From contig NZ_CP163443.1 in NCBI RefSeq assembly GCF_041053055.1, positions 1,364,001-1,428,000 of the forward strand: DNA of 64,000 nt. The letters run 5' to 3'. The notes under the pieces were generated by a model. That model was not told the origin of the DNA, searched no databases, and saw only the letters and a list, made by a program, of their open reading frames with translations. The position numbers and the translations under genes were made by a program. Source of the DNA: Streptomyces sp. R41 (GTDB lineage Bacteria; Actinomycetota; Actinomycetes; Streptomycetales; Streptomycetaceae). This document shows positions 38,052-46,642 of this stretch, one piece after another; within the stretch, counting starts at the first letter, position 1; each line of letters starts with the position of its first letter.

Positions 38052-38575
38052 GGCAATGGCCCACCGGGACGCATCGGGGTGAGCTGGTGGATGCCGTGGC
38101 GTGACCGTACCTCCGCGATCGCGGCCACGTCGGGCGGTCCCGGGGCGTCGAGGATCTCGGCGATCTCCTGGATGTAGTGCTCGTGGCCGGCCGGCGCGGC
38201 GAGGAAGAGCATCCGGGCGGGTGTGGAACCCGGGTTGGCGAAACCGTGCGGGCAGCCCGAGGGGACGTACATCATGCTGCCCGGGCCGCCCCGCACGACC
38301 TTCTGCCCGCTGCCGGCCTCCCAGGTCTGCCAGTCCCCGGTCGTCCTGACCCGCGGCTCGAAGGCCAGCAGATCGAGTTCGCCGTCGAGTATGTAGAACA
38401 GTTCCTCGGCTTCGTCGTGGTAATGCGCGCCCACGTCGAACCCGGGCTGGACCTCGGCCTCGAACACCGACCACAGGGCCGAGCGTTCGGCCCCCACCTT
38501 GAGCGTCATCCCGGACGAGCCCATCCGGCGGCCGGATCCGGGCGGCAGCACCAGTCCATCGGTCATGGCGCCCAT
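38048..38575 (-). CDS. Cupin-domain protein
   Basis: 175 aa with a single double-stranded beta-helix domain. Metal-site residues appear in GAHYHDEAEELFYILDGELD (HxHxxxxE type) and CPHGFAN. It may bind a metal and act as an isomerase or oxygenase, or be a small-molecule sensor; the substrate is unknown. A second start at 38566 (MTDGLVLP) is possible. Its stop overlaps the VOC stop. Confidence 0.85.
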   Translation of the reverse strand: MGAMTDGLVLPPGSGRRMGSSGMTLKVGAERSALWSVFEAEVQPGFDVGAHYHDEAEELFYILDGELDLLAFEPRVRTTGDWQTWEAGSGQKVVRGGPGSMMYVPSGCPHGFANPGSTPARMLFLAAPAGHEHYIQEIAEILDAPGPPDVAAIAEVRSRHGIHQLTPMRPGGPLP

Positions 38576-38595
38576 CGTGACCCGGAAGCGGGGCC

Positions 38596-41136
38596 TCAGG
38601 AAGGGTTTCGAGCCAGTGGTGTCACCGCCACCCGATCGATGACGGGGGCGTGTGCGGAGCGCTGCCGGTGATCGTCCCGGTCCTGGCTCCGGTTCGTGAA
38701 GGTGAGGGTGTTGGCCCCCTCTTTCAGCGTCACCGGGACGGTGAGGTCGCGGAAGTCGTTGAAGTGGAAGGTGGTGGGGAAGAGGACGCGGCGCACCGGC
38801 TCCGAGTTGACGGAGATGTCCGCGTGGCGGCAGACCGGGTCCGGGTTGTAGTGGGTGGCGGGAGCCTGCTCACCGTTGGAGTAGCGGATGGTGAGGGCGT
38901 GCCGCCCGGTGTGCGCGGCCGTGACGGTGAGAGTCAGCGCGTTGGCGGCTCCCCCGCCGATGCCGTCGACCGCCTTCCCGCCAGTGGCGAAAGTATGGGC
39001 GCCGGTCACCTTCGCATTCCCCGTCACGGTGCCTTCCTCGGCGGCGTACGCGATCGTCCGCAGGCACCCCTCTCCCGGTGCCACCAGCAGTCGGTCCAGG
39101 ACGAGTCGGCGCGAAGTGGCCGTGACCGTCAGCTTGTTGATGCCGCCGACCAGGAACAGCGGAGTCCGGCCCAGCCGCCCCACCTTCTCCCCGTTGACGG
39201 TCAATATGCCCTCTCCATCGCCCAGTTGCTCCACCGTCACGGTCGCCTCGCCGTCGGCCGCCGCGTGTACCCAGAACGTGGCGGTGCCTGAGTGGGGCAG
39301 CACGGCGGCACCCGGCCCCGAGGCCCCGCGGTGCGCACAGCTCACGTGCGCACCGCCGCCGAGCACCGCGTACTCGGCCTCGTACAGCGCGGGAGCCGTC
39401 ACCCGCTCGTCCCGCAGTGCCAGATCGAGCTTGTCGATGATCGCGTCGCCCTTGGTGACGCCGAGGTCGGGGTCCTGCGCGGCGAGCGTGATCGTGTGCC
39501 TGCCCGCGGTCAGCCGCACCTGGGTGTCGGTGTGGCCCCACACCGCCCACTTGTAGCCGAGCGGAAGCCGCAGCTCCTGCGGGTCCGCCCCGTCGACGCG
39601 CAGAAAGACGTTGGTGGGGCCCTGTTCCTTGACCAGGTCGTCGAGGTTGCAGGAGTTGGCGAAGACGCTCAGGTCGTACGTCCCGTCCTGGGGGACCTCG
39701 ACGGCGAAGGCGAGGACTCCGTCCGAACCGGTGCGCAGACCGCCGATGTGGTAGGTGCTAGAGGAGGCGAACTTGTCGACGTCCGAGGGCGAACCCTCGG
39801 GTCCGTTCCTCGAGTAACCGCCGCCCGTGTACGTGGCGTTCTCGGCCGCGTACGTCGCCCGCCAGCCCACCGACGGCGGTGTGAGCACCGCGCCGTGGCC
39901 ACCGGGCGAGAGGATGACCTCGTAGCCGGACATCTCGTGGAGGTTGGTCAGCGACAAGGTCACCTTCCCGTCCACGACGGGCAGTTCGCGGTCCTGGAGC
40001 CGCAACGGCTGGGCGGACACGCCGACTTGTCCGGTCCACGGGATCTCGTGGAGCCGCACGTGCACCGCGTCACCGAAGACCTCCGCCGGGACCTGCGCGA
40101 AGACGATGTCCGCGGCGCCGCTCCCGCCGCCGAACAGCAGTCGGGCCTGCCGCTTGTCCCGGTCGAGCGCGGCGACACCCTGGAGGGTGTACTGGACGTT
40201 GGGCCGGGGCGCGGTCACCCGGACCGTGTGACCGGTCATCCGGCCGTAGGCGTTGAACAGCCACCACTGACCGTTGCCCTTGTTCGCCTCGACCGCCGAG
40301 TCGTTGAGGTTGCCGTCGATGTTCCAGTACGCCATGTCGGCGTCGATCTTCGACTCCTCGATGGCGGAGATCCACTGGACGATCTGTCCCGGCACGGACA
40401 AGTGGTAGTTGTGCGCGTACTCGTTGATGTTCACGGGGAGCGGGCCGATCCCCAACTCACGTTCCATCCGGCGGTACTTGGCGACGTTGGTGCGGATCGC
40501 GGCGGGGGTGGAGAGCTCGTGCCAGGTGATCACGTCCGGGAGCACGCCGTGGGCCTTGGCGAACTCCAGGAAGCCCTTGACCTCTTCGTACAGGATGCTG
40601 GTGTTGGGGCCCGCGACGCGCGCGTCCGGGTCGAGGCGCTTGATGAGCCGGACGGCGTCCTTCCAGGCGGCGAAGTAGTACCGCGGGTCGGTGCGCCAGG
40701 AGATCCCGTTGTAGCTCCATTCCTGGGTGCCGAACATGTTGCCTTCGGGCTCGTTGAACGGCACATACACCACATGGGACTTGTAGTCGCCCATCGCCAG
40801 CACCTGCCGGACCTGCTTCTCGATCAGCGTCATGAAGCCGGCGAGCCGCTCCTCGCCCGTGACACCCGGCCACTGGTAGGGGAAGCCACGGTAGATGTCG
40901 GACATGTAGACGTAGACGTCCTTGCCTCCGCAGTCGACGAAGGGCGGCAGGATGTCGAGCACGTCGGCGCCGGGGTGCTGGATGCCGTTCTGGGCCTTGG
41001 TGGAAACCGTGCGGACGTACATGCCCTCGACGACATTGCGGCTGGGCACGCCGTCGCCGTACAGGCCATAGAGAGTGCCGCTCGCGCCGCCGTGGAAGGG
41101 TCCGGTGTCGGTTCCCAGGTCGATGGTGAGCGTCAC
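38596..41136 (-). CDS. Glycoside hydrolase (clan GH-A, GH39-like) with C-terminal carbohydrate-binding modules
   Basis: 846 aa from a GTG at 41136 with a GGGAGG site; an upstream TTG frame start is less likely. The N-terminal (beta/alpha)8 barrel (~1-330) has an acid/base motif FNEPE (~128) and a nucleophile motif NEYA (~236). A beta-rich linker follows, then two beta-sandwich CBM6/CBM35-like modules (~400-600 and ~690-840, e.g. YAAENATYTGGGYSRN). There is no signal peptide or membrane anchor, which is odd for a polysaccharidase with CBMs. It may act inside the cell or leave by another route. The substrate cannot be read from sequence. Confidence 0.82.
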   Translation of the reverse strand: MTLTIDLGTDTGPFHGGASGTLYGLYGDGVPSRNVVEGMYVRTVSTKAQNGIQHPGADVLDILPPFVDCGGKDVYVYMSDIYRGFPYQWPGVTGEERLAGFMTLIEKQVRQVLAMGDYKSHVVYVPFNEPEGNMFGTQEWSYNGISWRTDPRYYFAAWKDAVRLIKRLDPDARVAGPNTSILYEEVKGFLEFAKAHGVLPDVITWHELSTPAAIRTNVAKYRRMERELGIGPLPVNINEYAHNYHLSVPGQIVQWISAIEESKIDADMAYWNIDGNLNDSAVEANKGNGQWWLFNAYGRMTGHTVRVTAPRPNVQYTLQGVAALDRDKRQARLLFGGGSGAADIVFAQVPAEVFGDAVHVRLHEIPWTGQVGVSAQPLRLQDRELPVVDGKVTLSLTNLHEMSGYEVILSPGGHGAVLTPPSVGWRATYAAENATYTGGGYSRNGPEGSPSDVDKFASSSTYHIGGLRTGSDGVLAFAVEVPQDGTYDLSVFANSCNLDDLVKEQGPTNVFLRVDGADPQELRLPLGYKWAVWGHTDTQVRLTAGRHTITLAAQDPDLGVTKGDAIIDKLDLALRDERVTAPALYEAEYAVLGGGAHVSCAHRGASGPGAAVLPHSGTATFWVHAAADGEATVTVEQLGDGEGILTVNGEKVGRLGRTPLFLVGGINKLTVTATSRRLVLDRLLVAPGEGCLRTIAYAAEEGTVTGNAKVTGAHTFATGGKAVDGIGGGAANALTLTVTAAHTGRHALTIRYSNGEQAPATHYNPDPVCRHADISVNSEPVRRVLFPTTFHFNDFRDLTVPVTLKEGANTLTFTNRSQDRDDHRQRSAHAPVIDRVAVTPLARNPS

Positions 41137-41265
41137 TCCGTGCCCCTCCCCCGAGGCCTCGATGTCCCTCAAGACCCCGCTCGTCCGACATTTCGTACGG
41201 CGGCCGGGGTGCCGAACCGGCCTGCTTGAACGTAGAAGTGGCGCTCACCTCATGTCAACGGTGCG

Positions 41266-41913
41266 TCACCGCGGCAGTCCCAGTCGGCCTTCCAACTGAC
41301 CGAGCAACTCGCCCAGCAACTCGGCGAGTTCACGCTGTCGGCCACGATCGATCCCGGACAGGACCGTCGTCTCGTAGGCGAGTTGCTCAGGGAGGATGCC
41401 GTCGACGAGTTCGCGCCCCTCGTCGGTGAGCCGGACATGCGCGACCCGGCGGTCACGGGTGTCACCGCGCCGCTCGACCAGGCCACGCTCGGTCAGCTGC
41501 TTGAGCCGCTTGGTGACGGCGGCACCGGAGGAGAAGGTCTCGCGGGCGATCTCGCTGGGCGTCAGCTCGTGTCCGGTGCGCCGCAGGGTGCCGAGGACGT
41601 CGAACTCTGGCCGGGTGAGCCCGGCCCGGCGCAGCGGGGCGTCCTCGGCCTGCTGCAGGAGCGCGGCACAGCGGTTGACGCGGCCGATGACCTCCATGGG
41701 CCCGGTGTCGAGATCGGGACGCACCGTGTGCCACTGCCGCACGACGGCGGCCACGGTGTCTCCGGGCGCGGCCCGTCCGGCGGGAGCGCTCTCGGTCCCG
41801 GCCCGTCCGGTCGGGGTGGCGTCCGTCTCCGCCCGCCCGGCAGGGGCGCCCTTTGCCTCGCCCCGTCCGGCGGAGGTGCCGTCCGTCTCCGCCCGCCCAT
41901 CCGCTGTCGTCAT
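41266..41913 (-). CDS. MarR-family regulator with a repeat-rich N-terminus
   Basis: 215 aa. Residues ~70-205 form a MarR winged helix (LTRPEFDVLGTLRR, FSSGAAVTKRLKQLTERGLVERR, DRRVAHVRLTDEGRELVD). Residues 6-55 consist of five tandem 10-residue repeats starting GRAETDGTSA, an Ala/Gly/Asp/Thr-rich and probably disordered segment. The ATG overlaps the stop of the FUSC-type transporter (ATGA), so the regulator is translated with the pump it likely controls. The operator may be the inverted repeat at 43574-43587. Confidence 0.92.
   Translation of the reverse strand: MTTADGRAETDGTSAGRGEAKGAPAGRAETDATPTGRAGTESAPAGRAAPGDTVAAVVRQWHTVRPDLDTGPMEVIGRVNRCAALLQQAEDAPLRRAGLTRPEFDVLGTLRRTGHELTPSEIARETFSSGAAVTKRLKQLTERGLVERRGDTRDRRVAHVRLTDEGRELVDGILPEQLAYETTVLSGIDRGRQRELAELLGELLGQLEGRLGLPR
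41749..41898. repeat. Five tandem 30-bp units in the MarR gene
   Basis: The DNA coding for residues 6-55 of the MarR protein is built from five in-frame 30-bp units, each encoding GR[A/G]xxxxxxx. Units 1 and 3 are closest (GRAETD start in both). The in-frame length means copy-number changes would lengthen or shorten the tail without frameshift. Confidence 0.75.
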
Positions 41914-43559
41914 GCCTGTGCGCCCTCCACAGAGTGCAGTCCCTGCCGTCGTACCGTCGCCGCGAGCGTACGGTGTCCGACCTGCTCCGCCCGCATGACC
42001 CGCTCTTCCGGCAGGGCGCGCTGCCACCATTCGCCGGCCGCGGCGTCGGCGGTGGCGCGCAGGTCGACGACGGCGGCGGCCAGGCCCCGTCGGGCGGTCT
42101 CCAGGGCGCCGGGCTCCGGACGCCCTGCGGCCAGCGTCGCGTCGGCGTGACCGCGGGCGCGCTCCACCGCCAAGAGGGCGTGCTCGATGCGGTCGCCGGC
42201 CCGCCGGTTGGTGACGGCGATCGCGGCGACGAAGCCGACCAGCGCGCCCACGAGGGTGTCCACGACGCGGTCGGTGATCAGTTCGCCGGACTGCTGGACC
42301 CGTGCGAACTCGGTGATCAGCAGGGCCATCGGGGTGACACAGATGCTGCCCAGCCAGTAGTTGCGGCCGATCAGCGCCTCGGCACCGAAGTTGAAGGCGA
42401 GGCAGCACAGCACGAGGACCGTCTGGTTGAGGTGGGCGAGCGGGGCGACGGCCGCGAAGACCAGTACGCCGACGAGGTTGCCGACGACGCGCTGGACGCC
42501 ACGGCTCCAGGTCAGGGTGACGTTGGCCTGGTAGAGCGAGGCGGCGGTGACCAGCGCCCAGTAGGGGCGGCCGACACCGAGCGCGAGCGAGACATATCCG
42601 GCCAGGGCGCAGCCGAGCGCGGTGCGCAGGGCGATGGGTGCGAGGGGGCCGAGCCGGCGCAGCAGCGGCCGTTCACCGAAGGCGAGCGCGGCCTCCACGC
42701 CGAGGAGTTCGTCGGCGGTGTCCGCGAGGTCGTCGGGACGCGGCACGGGTCCGGTGCCGCGCAGCTGCCGGGCCCATCCGCGCAGTCGCTCGGGCTCCGT
42801 GTCGGCGGGCGCGGCGAGTGCGACCTCGGCGCGCACCACGAGCCGTTCGAGTGCGCGCCGGGGCGCGGAGCGGGCTCCGGTGGACAGCAGCGACTGCCAG
42901 GCACCGTGCACGGCGGCGGCCGCGGCGGCGCGGGCACGGGCGTTCTCCGGTGTCTCGACGTATGCCGCCGCGGCGTTCAGGGCGTGCGCGGTGGCGCGCC
43001 GCTCCGGCCCGTGCGGACGGACGAGCCCGGGGGCCATGCCGACGATCCAGGCCCAGGCTCCGGCCGCGGCGCCGAGCGCGAGATGCCCCGGCACCTGGGC
43101 GAGGGTCTGCGGAGCGAACAGGGAGGCGGAGGAGATGAAGGCGAGGACCACATGGCCGGGCGGACCGATGCGCGTGGCGTCGCACAGCGCCTTCTGGACG
43201 GCGGCGAGGAGCGCACCGACCGTGACCAGTACGACGGCGTCCGTGGTGAGCGAAGCCGTGACGAGGGCGACGGCGAGACCGCCGAGCATGCCGAGCACCA
43301 CCCAGGCGAGCGCGCGGGCCCGGGCGGCGTACGGACGGTTGTGGGCGTAGAGCGCACAGAGCGACCCGGCCATCGTGTACATCGCCAGGTCCAGCCGGCC
43401 GAGCGCCAGGAGCGTCAGATTCGGCGGAGCGACCGCGACGACGACGCTCAGCGCGGGCTTGAACCAGATGTCGGAGGGCCGGCCGAGGCGCAGCACGCCG
43501 GCCAGCGGGAGGCGCTGTACACGTGGGGGGAGGGGACTGGTCGCACTACTCATGCCCAT
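41910..43559 (-). CDS. FUSC-family membrane protein (aromatic acid exporter-like)
   Basis: 549 aa with two hydrophobic blocks of about five to six helices (~30-170 and ~335-460) separated by a soluble helical region, the usual FUSC/YccS layout. RTALGCALAGYVSLALGVGRPYWALVTAASLYQ matches the second FUSC repeat. Members are inner-membrane exporters or fusaric-acid-resistance-type pumps. It lies in an operon with the MarR regulator. An alternative start is at 43553 (MSSATS). Confidence 0.88.
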   Translation of the reverse strand: MGMSSATSPLPPRVQRLPLAGVLRLGRPSDIWFKPALSVVVAVAPPNLTLLALGRLDLAMYTMAGSLCALYAHNRPYAARARALAWVVLGMLGGLAVALVTASLTTDAVVLVTVGALLAAVQKALCDATRIGPPGHVVLAFISSASLFAPQTLAQVPGHLALGAAAGAWAWIVGMAPGLVRPHGPERRATAHALNAAAAYVETPENARARAAAAAAVHGAWQSLLSTGARSAPRRALERLVVRAEVALAAPADTEPERLRGWARQLRGTGPVPRPDDLADTADELLGVEAALAFGERPLLRRLGPLAPIALRTALGCALAGYVSLALGVGRPYWALVTAASLYQANVTLTWSRGVQRVVGNLVGVLVFAAVAPLAHLNQTVLVLCCLAFNFGAEALIGRNYWLGSICVTPMALLITEFARVQQSGELITDRVVDTLVGALVGFVAAIAVTNRRAGDRIEHALLAVERARGHADATLAAGRPEPGALETARRGLAAAVVDLRATADAAAGEWWQRALPEERVMRAEQVGHRTLAATVRRQGLHSVEGAQA

Positions 43560-43573
43560 AACCTTAGCAGGTG

Positions 43574-43587
43574 TTTTACTTATAAAA
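43574..43587. promoter_or_regulatory. AT-rich inverted repeat upstream of FUSC/marR operon
   Basis: TTTTA-CTTA-TAAAA sits 15-28 bp upstream of the FUSC start in otherwise GC-rich DNA. Its size and symmetry fit a MarR operator overlapping a promoter -10 region for the minus-strand operon. Confidence 0.45.
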
Positions 43588-43743
43588 TATCTCGCGGGTC
43601 ACATTCCCCACCTGCGGTGCACCCCCGCACGCTCCCCCGCGTACACCCTTGCGCTTGCTTGCGCACCGGCCGGCCCGGGCATGCCCTGACCGACTGTCCA
43701 CCGACTGTCCGATGTCCGACATCGTCGAGCGGGGAGGTACGCG

Positions 43744-44289
43744 GTGCACGGACCGGCTTCACCCGGCTGGCTGCTCGTGGTGCTGTGCGCGGCGACCGGG
43801 GCCTACTGCCTGCTGCGGATGCGCAGCCCCGTGGAAGAACAGCGCCGCACCGCGGGCGGCGAGGCGCTCATGGGCTTCGGCATGGCGGCGATGGCCGTAC
43901 CCGCCGCGGTGGCCACCCCGCCACGCTGGGCCTGGCTCGCCTACGCCGCCGTCTTCGGCGCCACCGCCGTACGCGCCCTGTGGACGTCCCGCACGAGTCC
44001 GCACCACCTCCACCACCTGATGGGCGCCGTGGCGATGGCCTACATGGCGGGCGTGATGGCCGCCTCCCCGGGACACCACCACGGCGACTCCGGAGTCCCC
44101 CTGCTGACCGGCGCTCTCCTCCTCTACTTCACCGGCTACGTCCTCCGCTCCGGCGTCCGTCTGCTCCCCCTGGCAGCCGCCACGCCCGAAGGCCCCCGCA
44201 CCCTCGGCTGGGGCGACCGCCCCGAACTCTCCCAGGCCTGCCGCCTGTCCATGGGGATTGCGATGCTGGCGATGCTGGTCACGCTCTGA
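43744..44289 (+). CDS. DUF5134 membrane protein
   Basis: 181 aa from a GTG with GGGGAGG upstream. Five or six hydrophobic segments and a His-rich loop (SPHHLHHLMGAVAMAYM, then SPGHHHGDSG) are characteristic of the actinobacterial DUF5134 family. The paired histidines could bind metal or heme, but no function is established. It precedes the M56-type peptidase gene, a frequent neighbour. Confidence 0.8.
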   Translation: MHGPASPGWLLVVLCAATGAYCLLRMRSPVEEQRRTAGGEALMGFGMAAMAVPAAVATPPRWAWLAYAAVFGATAVRALWTSRTSPHHLHHLMGAVAMAYMAGVMAASPGHHHGDSGVPLLTGALLLYFTGYVLRSGVRLLPLAAATPEGPRTLGWGDRPELSQACRLSMGIAMLAMLVTL

Positions 44290-44422
44290 GACCGGGCCGC
44301 AGGGATTCGAGCCGTGCGGCGGTACGCGTTCGAGCCTTGGGTGCTGTACGAAACCGTGGCGTACGTCACTTGGTGTCGCAGCCCGTATCCAGCGGCGACG
44401 CAGCGCTCATAGGCTTCACCCC

Positions 44423-45358
44423 ATGATGGTCCCCGCGGCACTGTTGCTGCTCGGCGCCCTGGCCGCCGTGGTCGCTCCGCGGCTGCTTGCCCTGGCGGAC
44501 TGGCCGGACCGTGAACCGGTGGTCGCTCTGTGGGTGTGGCAGTGCGTGGTGGCGGCCGTTCTGCTGTGCTGCGTGTTGTCGATGACGCTGAGCGCGGCCG
44601 CCGCGTGGGTGGCGGTGCGGGGCCATGTGTTCGGCCCGGCTCCGCGCTCGGTCGTGGACGCCTACGCGCTGAGCACGGGCGGCGCTTGGGCGGCGACGAC
44701 CGCCGTGGCACTCGCGTGCGGGGGCGCGTGGACCGCGGCGATGCTGGCCCGTGAGGTCGTACGGGCCCGGGCGCGCCGTCGGCAGCGGCGGGCCGAACTC
44801 CTCGTGCGTGCCCCGCTGTTGCCCGGTGAGGAGCCCGGACCGGATCGGCTGGTGGTCCTGGAGGGAGAGCGCCCGGACGCCTGGTGGCTGCCGGGTACGG
44901 CACCCCAACTCGTCATCACCACGGCCGCGTTGCGCCGGCTCAAGGGCCGTCAGCTGGATGCCGTGCTCGCCCATGAGCAGGGGCACGCGCGGGCCCGGCA
45001 CGACTGGCTGCTGCACTGTTCGGCCGCGCTGGCCACGGGCTTTCCGCAGGTGCCGGTGTTCGCCGCGTTCCGCGGCGAGATGCACCGCCTGGTCGAACTC
45101 GCCGCCGACGACATGGCGTCGCGCCGCTTCGGCCGCCTCACCATCGCCCTCGCGCTGGTGGAACTCAACGAGGACCGGGGCGTGTTCGGCCCCTGCCCCA
45201 CCCCGGACGCCCACGTCCCGCAGCGCGTCCACCGCCTTCTCACTCCCCCGGACCGGCTCACGGCGGCACGGCGGCTGCGCCTGACGGCGGCGGGCGCGCT
45301 GGTGCCGGTGTTTCCGGTGCTGGTGGCGTTCGTGCCGGGGTTGCGGGCGCTGGGCTAG
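44423..45358 (+). CDS. M56/M48-type membrane metallopeptidase
   Basis: 311 aa with N-terminal hydrophobic helices (~1-110), a cytoplasmic part containing HEQGH (HExxH zinc motif, ~184-188) with a downstream Glu in VELAADDMASRR, and a C-terminal helix. It lacks the sensor domain of BlaR1. Family members can cleave repressors such as BlaI, but no BlaI-like gene lies in the window. ATGATG gives two possible starts (44423 or 44426). Confidence 0.87.
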   Translation: MMVPAALLLLGALAAVVAPRLLALADWPDREPVVALWVWQCVVAAVLLCCVLSMTLSAAAAWVAVRGHVFGPAPRSVVDAYALSTGGAWAATTAVALACGGAWTAAMLAREVVRARARRRQRRAELLVRAPLLPGEEPGPDRLVVLEGERPDAWWLPGTAPQLVITTAALRRLKGRQLDAVLAHEQGHARARHDWLLHCSAALATGFPQVPVFAAFRGEMHRLVELAADDMASRRFGRLTIALALVELNEDRGVFGPCPTPDAHVPQRVHRLLTPPDRLTAARRLRLTAAGALVPVFPVLVAFVPGLRALG

Positions 45359-45424
45359 GCGCTGCTGCGATCCGGCCCGGCCCGGCCCGGCCCGCCTCGC
45401 CCGCCTGCGGGTCGGTGGGGGGTC

Positions 45425-45536
45425 GGGGCCGTGCCGGTACATCCGCCCGTCGCCGGTGGATCAGACGTTGGGTTGTGGGGAGCCGTTTCCAGATCCGGGC
45501 GTAAGCGACGGGCATTCGATGTACCGGCACGGCCCC
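45425..45536. repeat. 112-nt palindromic element
   Basis: Arms 45425-45443 and 45518-45536 are exact 19-bp inverted repeats (GGGGCCGTGCCGGTACATC). Inside, CCCGTCGC pairs with GCGACGGG and GGATC with GATCC, so three helices can stack into one long stem with internal loops. It lies in the gene-free stretch 45359-45941, just after a short GGCCC simple repeat (45372-45393) and before the 49-bp minisatellite. Confidence 0.7.
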
Positions 45537-45544
45537 TTCCGTGC

Positions 45545-45887
45545 GTTCGCGGCTGCGGGTGCGTGGGGGTCCACGTACGGACCCTTCCGTGTGTTCGCGG
45601 GTGCGGGTGCGTGGGGCATCCGGCACCGACCCATCCGTACCTCGACCAGCCGCGCCCGCGTGGGGCAGGTGGCACGGACCCGTCCGTACCTCGACCAGCC
45701 GCGCGCGCATGGGGCATCCGGCACCGACCCATCCGTACCTCGACCAGCCGCGCGCGCATGGGGCATCCGGCACCGACCCATCCGTACCTCGACCAGCCGC
45801 GCCCGCGTGGGGCAGGTGGCACGGACCCGTCCGTGCGTCGGCGAGCCGCGTGTGCGTGGGCTTGCGGCACTGACCGGTTCGCCGCCA
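45545..45887. repeat. 49-bp minisatellite, about seven copies
   Basis: Tandem 49-bp units start at 45643, 45692, 45741 and 45790, with degenerate units on both sides. Two variants alternate as A-B-B-A: A contains GCCCGCGTGGGGCAGGTGG, B contains GCGCGCATGGGGCATCCGG. The two B units (45692 and 45741) are identical. Because 49 is not a multiple of three, open frames across it on both strands are an artefact of GC content and repetition. No gene is supported in 45359-45941. Confidence 0.8.
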
Positions 45888-45941
45888 GGTCGGTGCGCCG
45901 AGGTTGGCCTCCCGTGCGTCGAGTCGGCGAGGATCATCTCC

Positions 45942-46610
45942 ATGCACTTCCCGCCCTACCCGCCGGGTCCGCGCATCTCGGCCCTCGTCGTGGCGGCTCT
46001 CGCCGTGCCGTCCGTGCTGCTTCTCCTGCTGGTCGCGTTCTCCTGGCAGCCGCTGCTCACCCTCGACGGCGACATCGCCCGCACCACACACACCTGGGCG
46101 GTCGACCAGCCAGGCGTCACCCATGTGTTCCGGATCCTGACGGACTGGGTGTGGGACCCCTGGACGATGCGCGCCGTATGTGCCGCCGCCGTGGTCTGGC
46201 TGGTGTGGATCCACTCGGCATGGTGGCTCGCCCTATGGGTGGTGGCCACATGTGCGCTAGGCACAGGGGTGCAGCAGGGACTGAAGTCGGCGGTCGGCCG
46301 CGAGCGCCCGGTCTGGCCCGACCCCGTGGACTCCGCCCACTACGCGGCCTTCCCCTCCGGCCACGCCCTGACGGCCACAGTGGTGTGCGGGCTGCTGCTT
46401 TGGCTGCTGTTCCTGTACGGCGCCGGGCGCACCCTGCGGCGTACTGCACTGGGCCTGGCCGTGGTCTCCGTCGTGGGCGTCGGTCTGACGCGTGTCTGGC
46501 TCGGCGTGCACTGGCCGTCGGACGTCGTGGGCGGCTGGCTCTTCGGCGCGCTGATCGTGGCGCTGGCGGTGGCTTCGTACGAACGATGGTCCGGCGCCAG
46601 GCGTTCTTGA
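45942..46610 (+). CDS. PAP2-family membrane phosphatase
   Basis: 222 aa, about six membrane helices. The acid phosphatase signature is complete: KSAVGRERP (~115), PSGH (~138) and TRVWLGVHWPSDVVGG (~185-200). This type dephosphorylates lipid phosphates such as undecaprenyl pyrophosphate or phosphatidic acid. The start is placed at the ATG at 45942, just after the repeat region. It runs into the HAD gene with a 32-nt gap. Confidence 0.92.
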   Translation: MHFPPYPPGPRISALVVAALAVPSVLLLLLVAFSWQPLLTLDGDIARTTHTWAVDQPGVTHVFRILTDWVWDPWTMRAVCAAAVVWLVWIHSAWWLALWVVATCALGTGVQQGLKSAVGRERPVWPDPVDSAHYAAFPSGHALTATVVCGLLLWLLFLYGAGRTLRRTALGLAVVSVVGVGLTRVWLGVHWPSDVVGGWLFGALIVALAVASYERWSGARRS

Positions 46611-46642
46611 CCGGCATCGGCCGCGCCACGAAGGATCACCCC

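Noticed and set aside
45545..45887. Possible CRISPR array
   Set aside because: Units are contiguous 49-mers with no unique spacers, and no cas genes are present.
45431..45940. Long open frames on both strands through the 49-bp repeats
   Set aside because: The unit length is not a multiple of three, so every frame simply rotates through the same repeats. No ribosome site or domain supports a protein.
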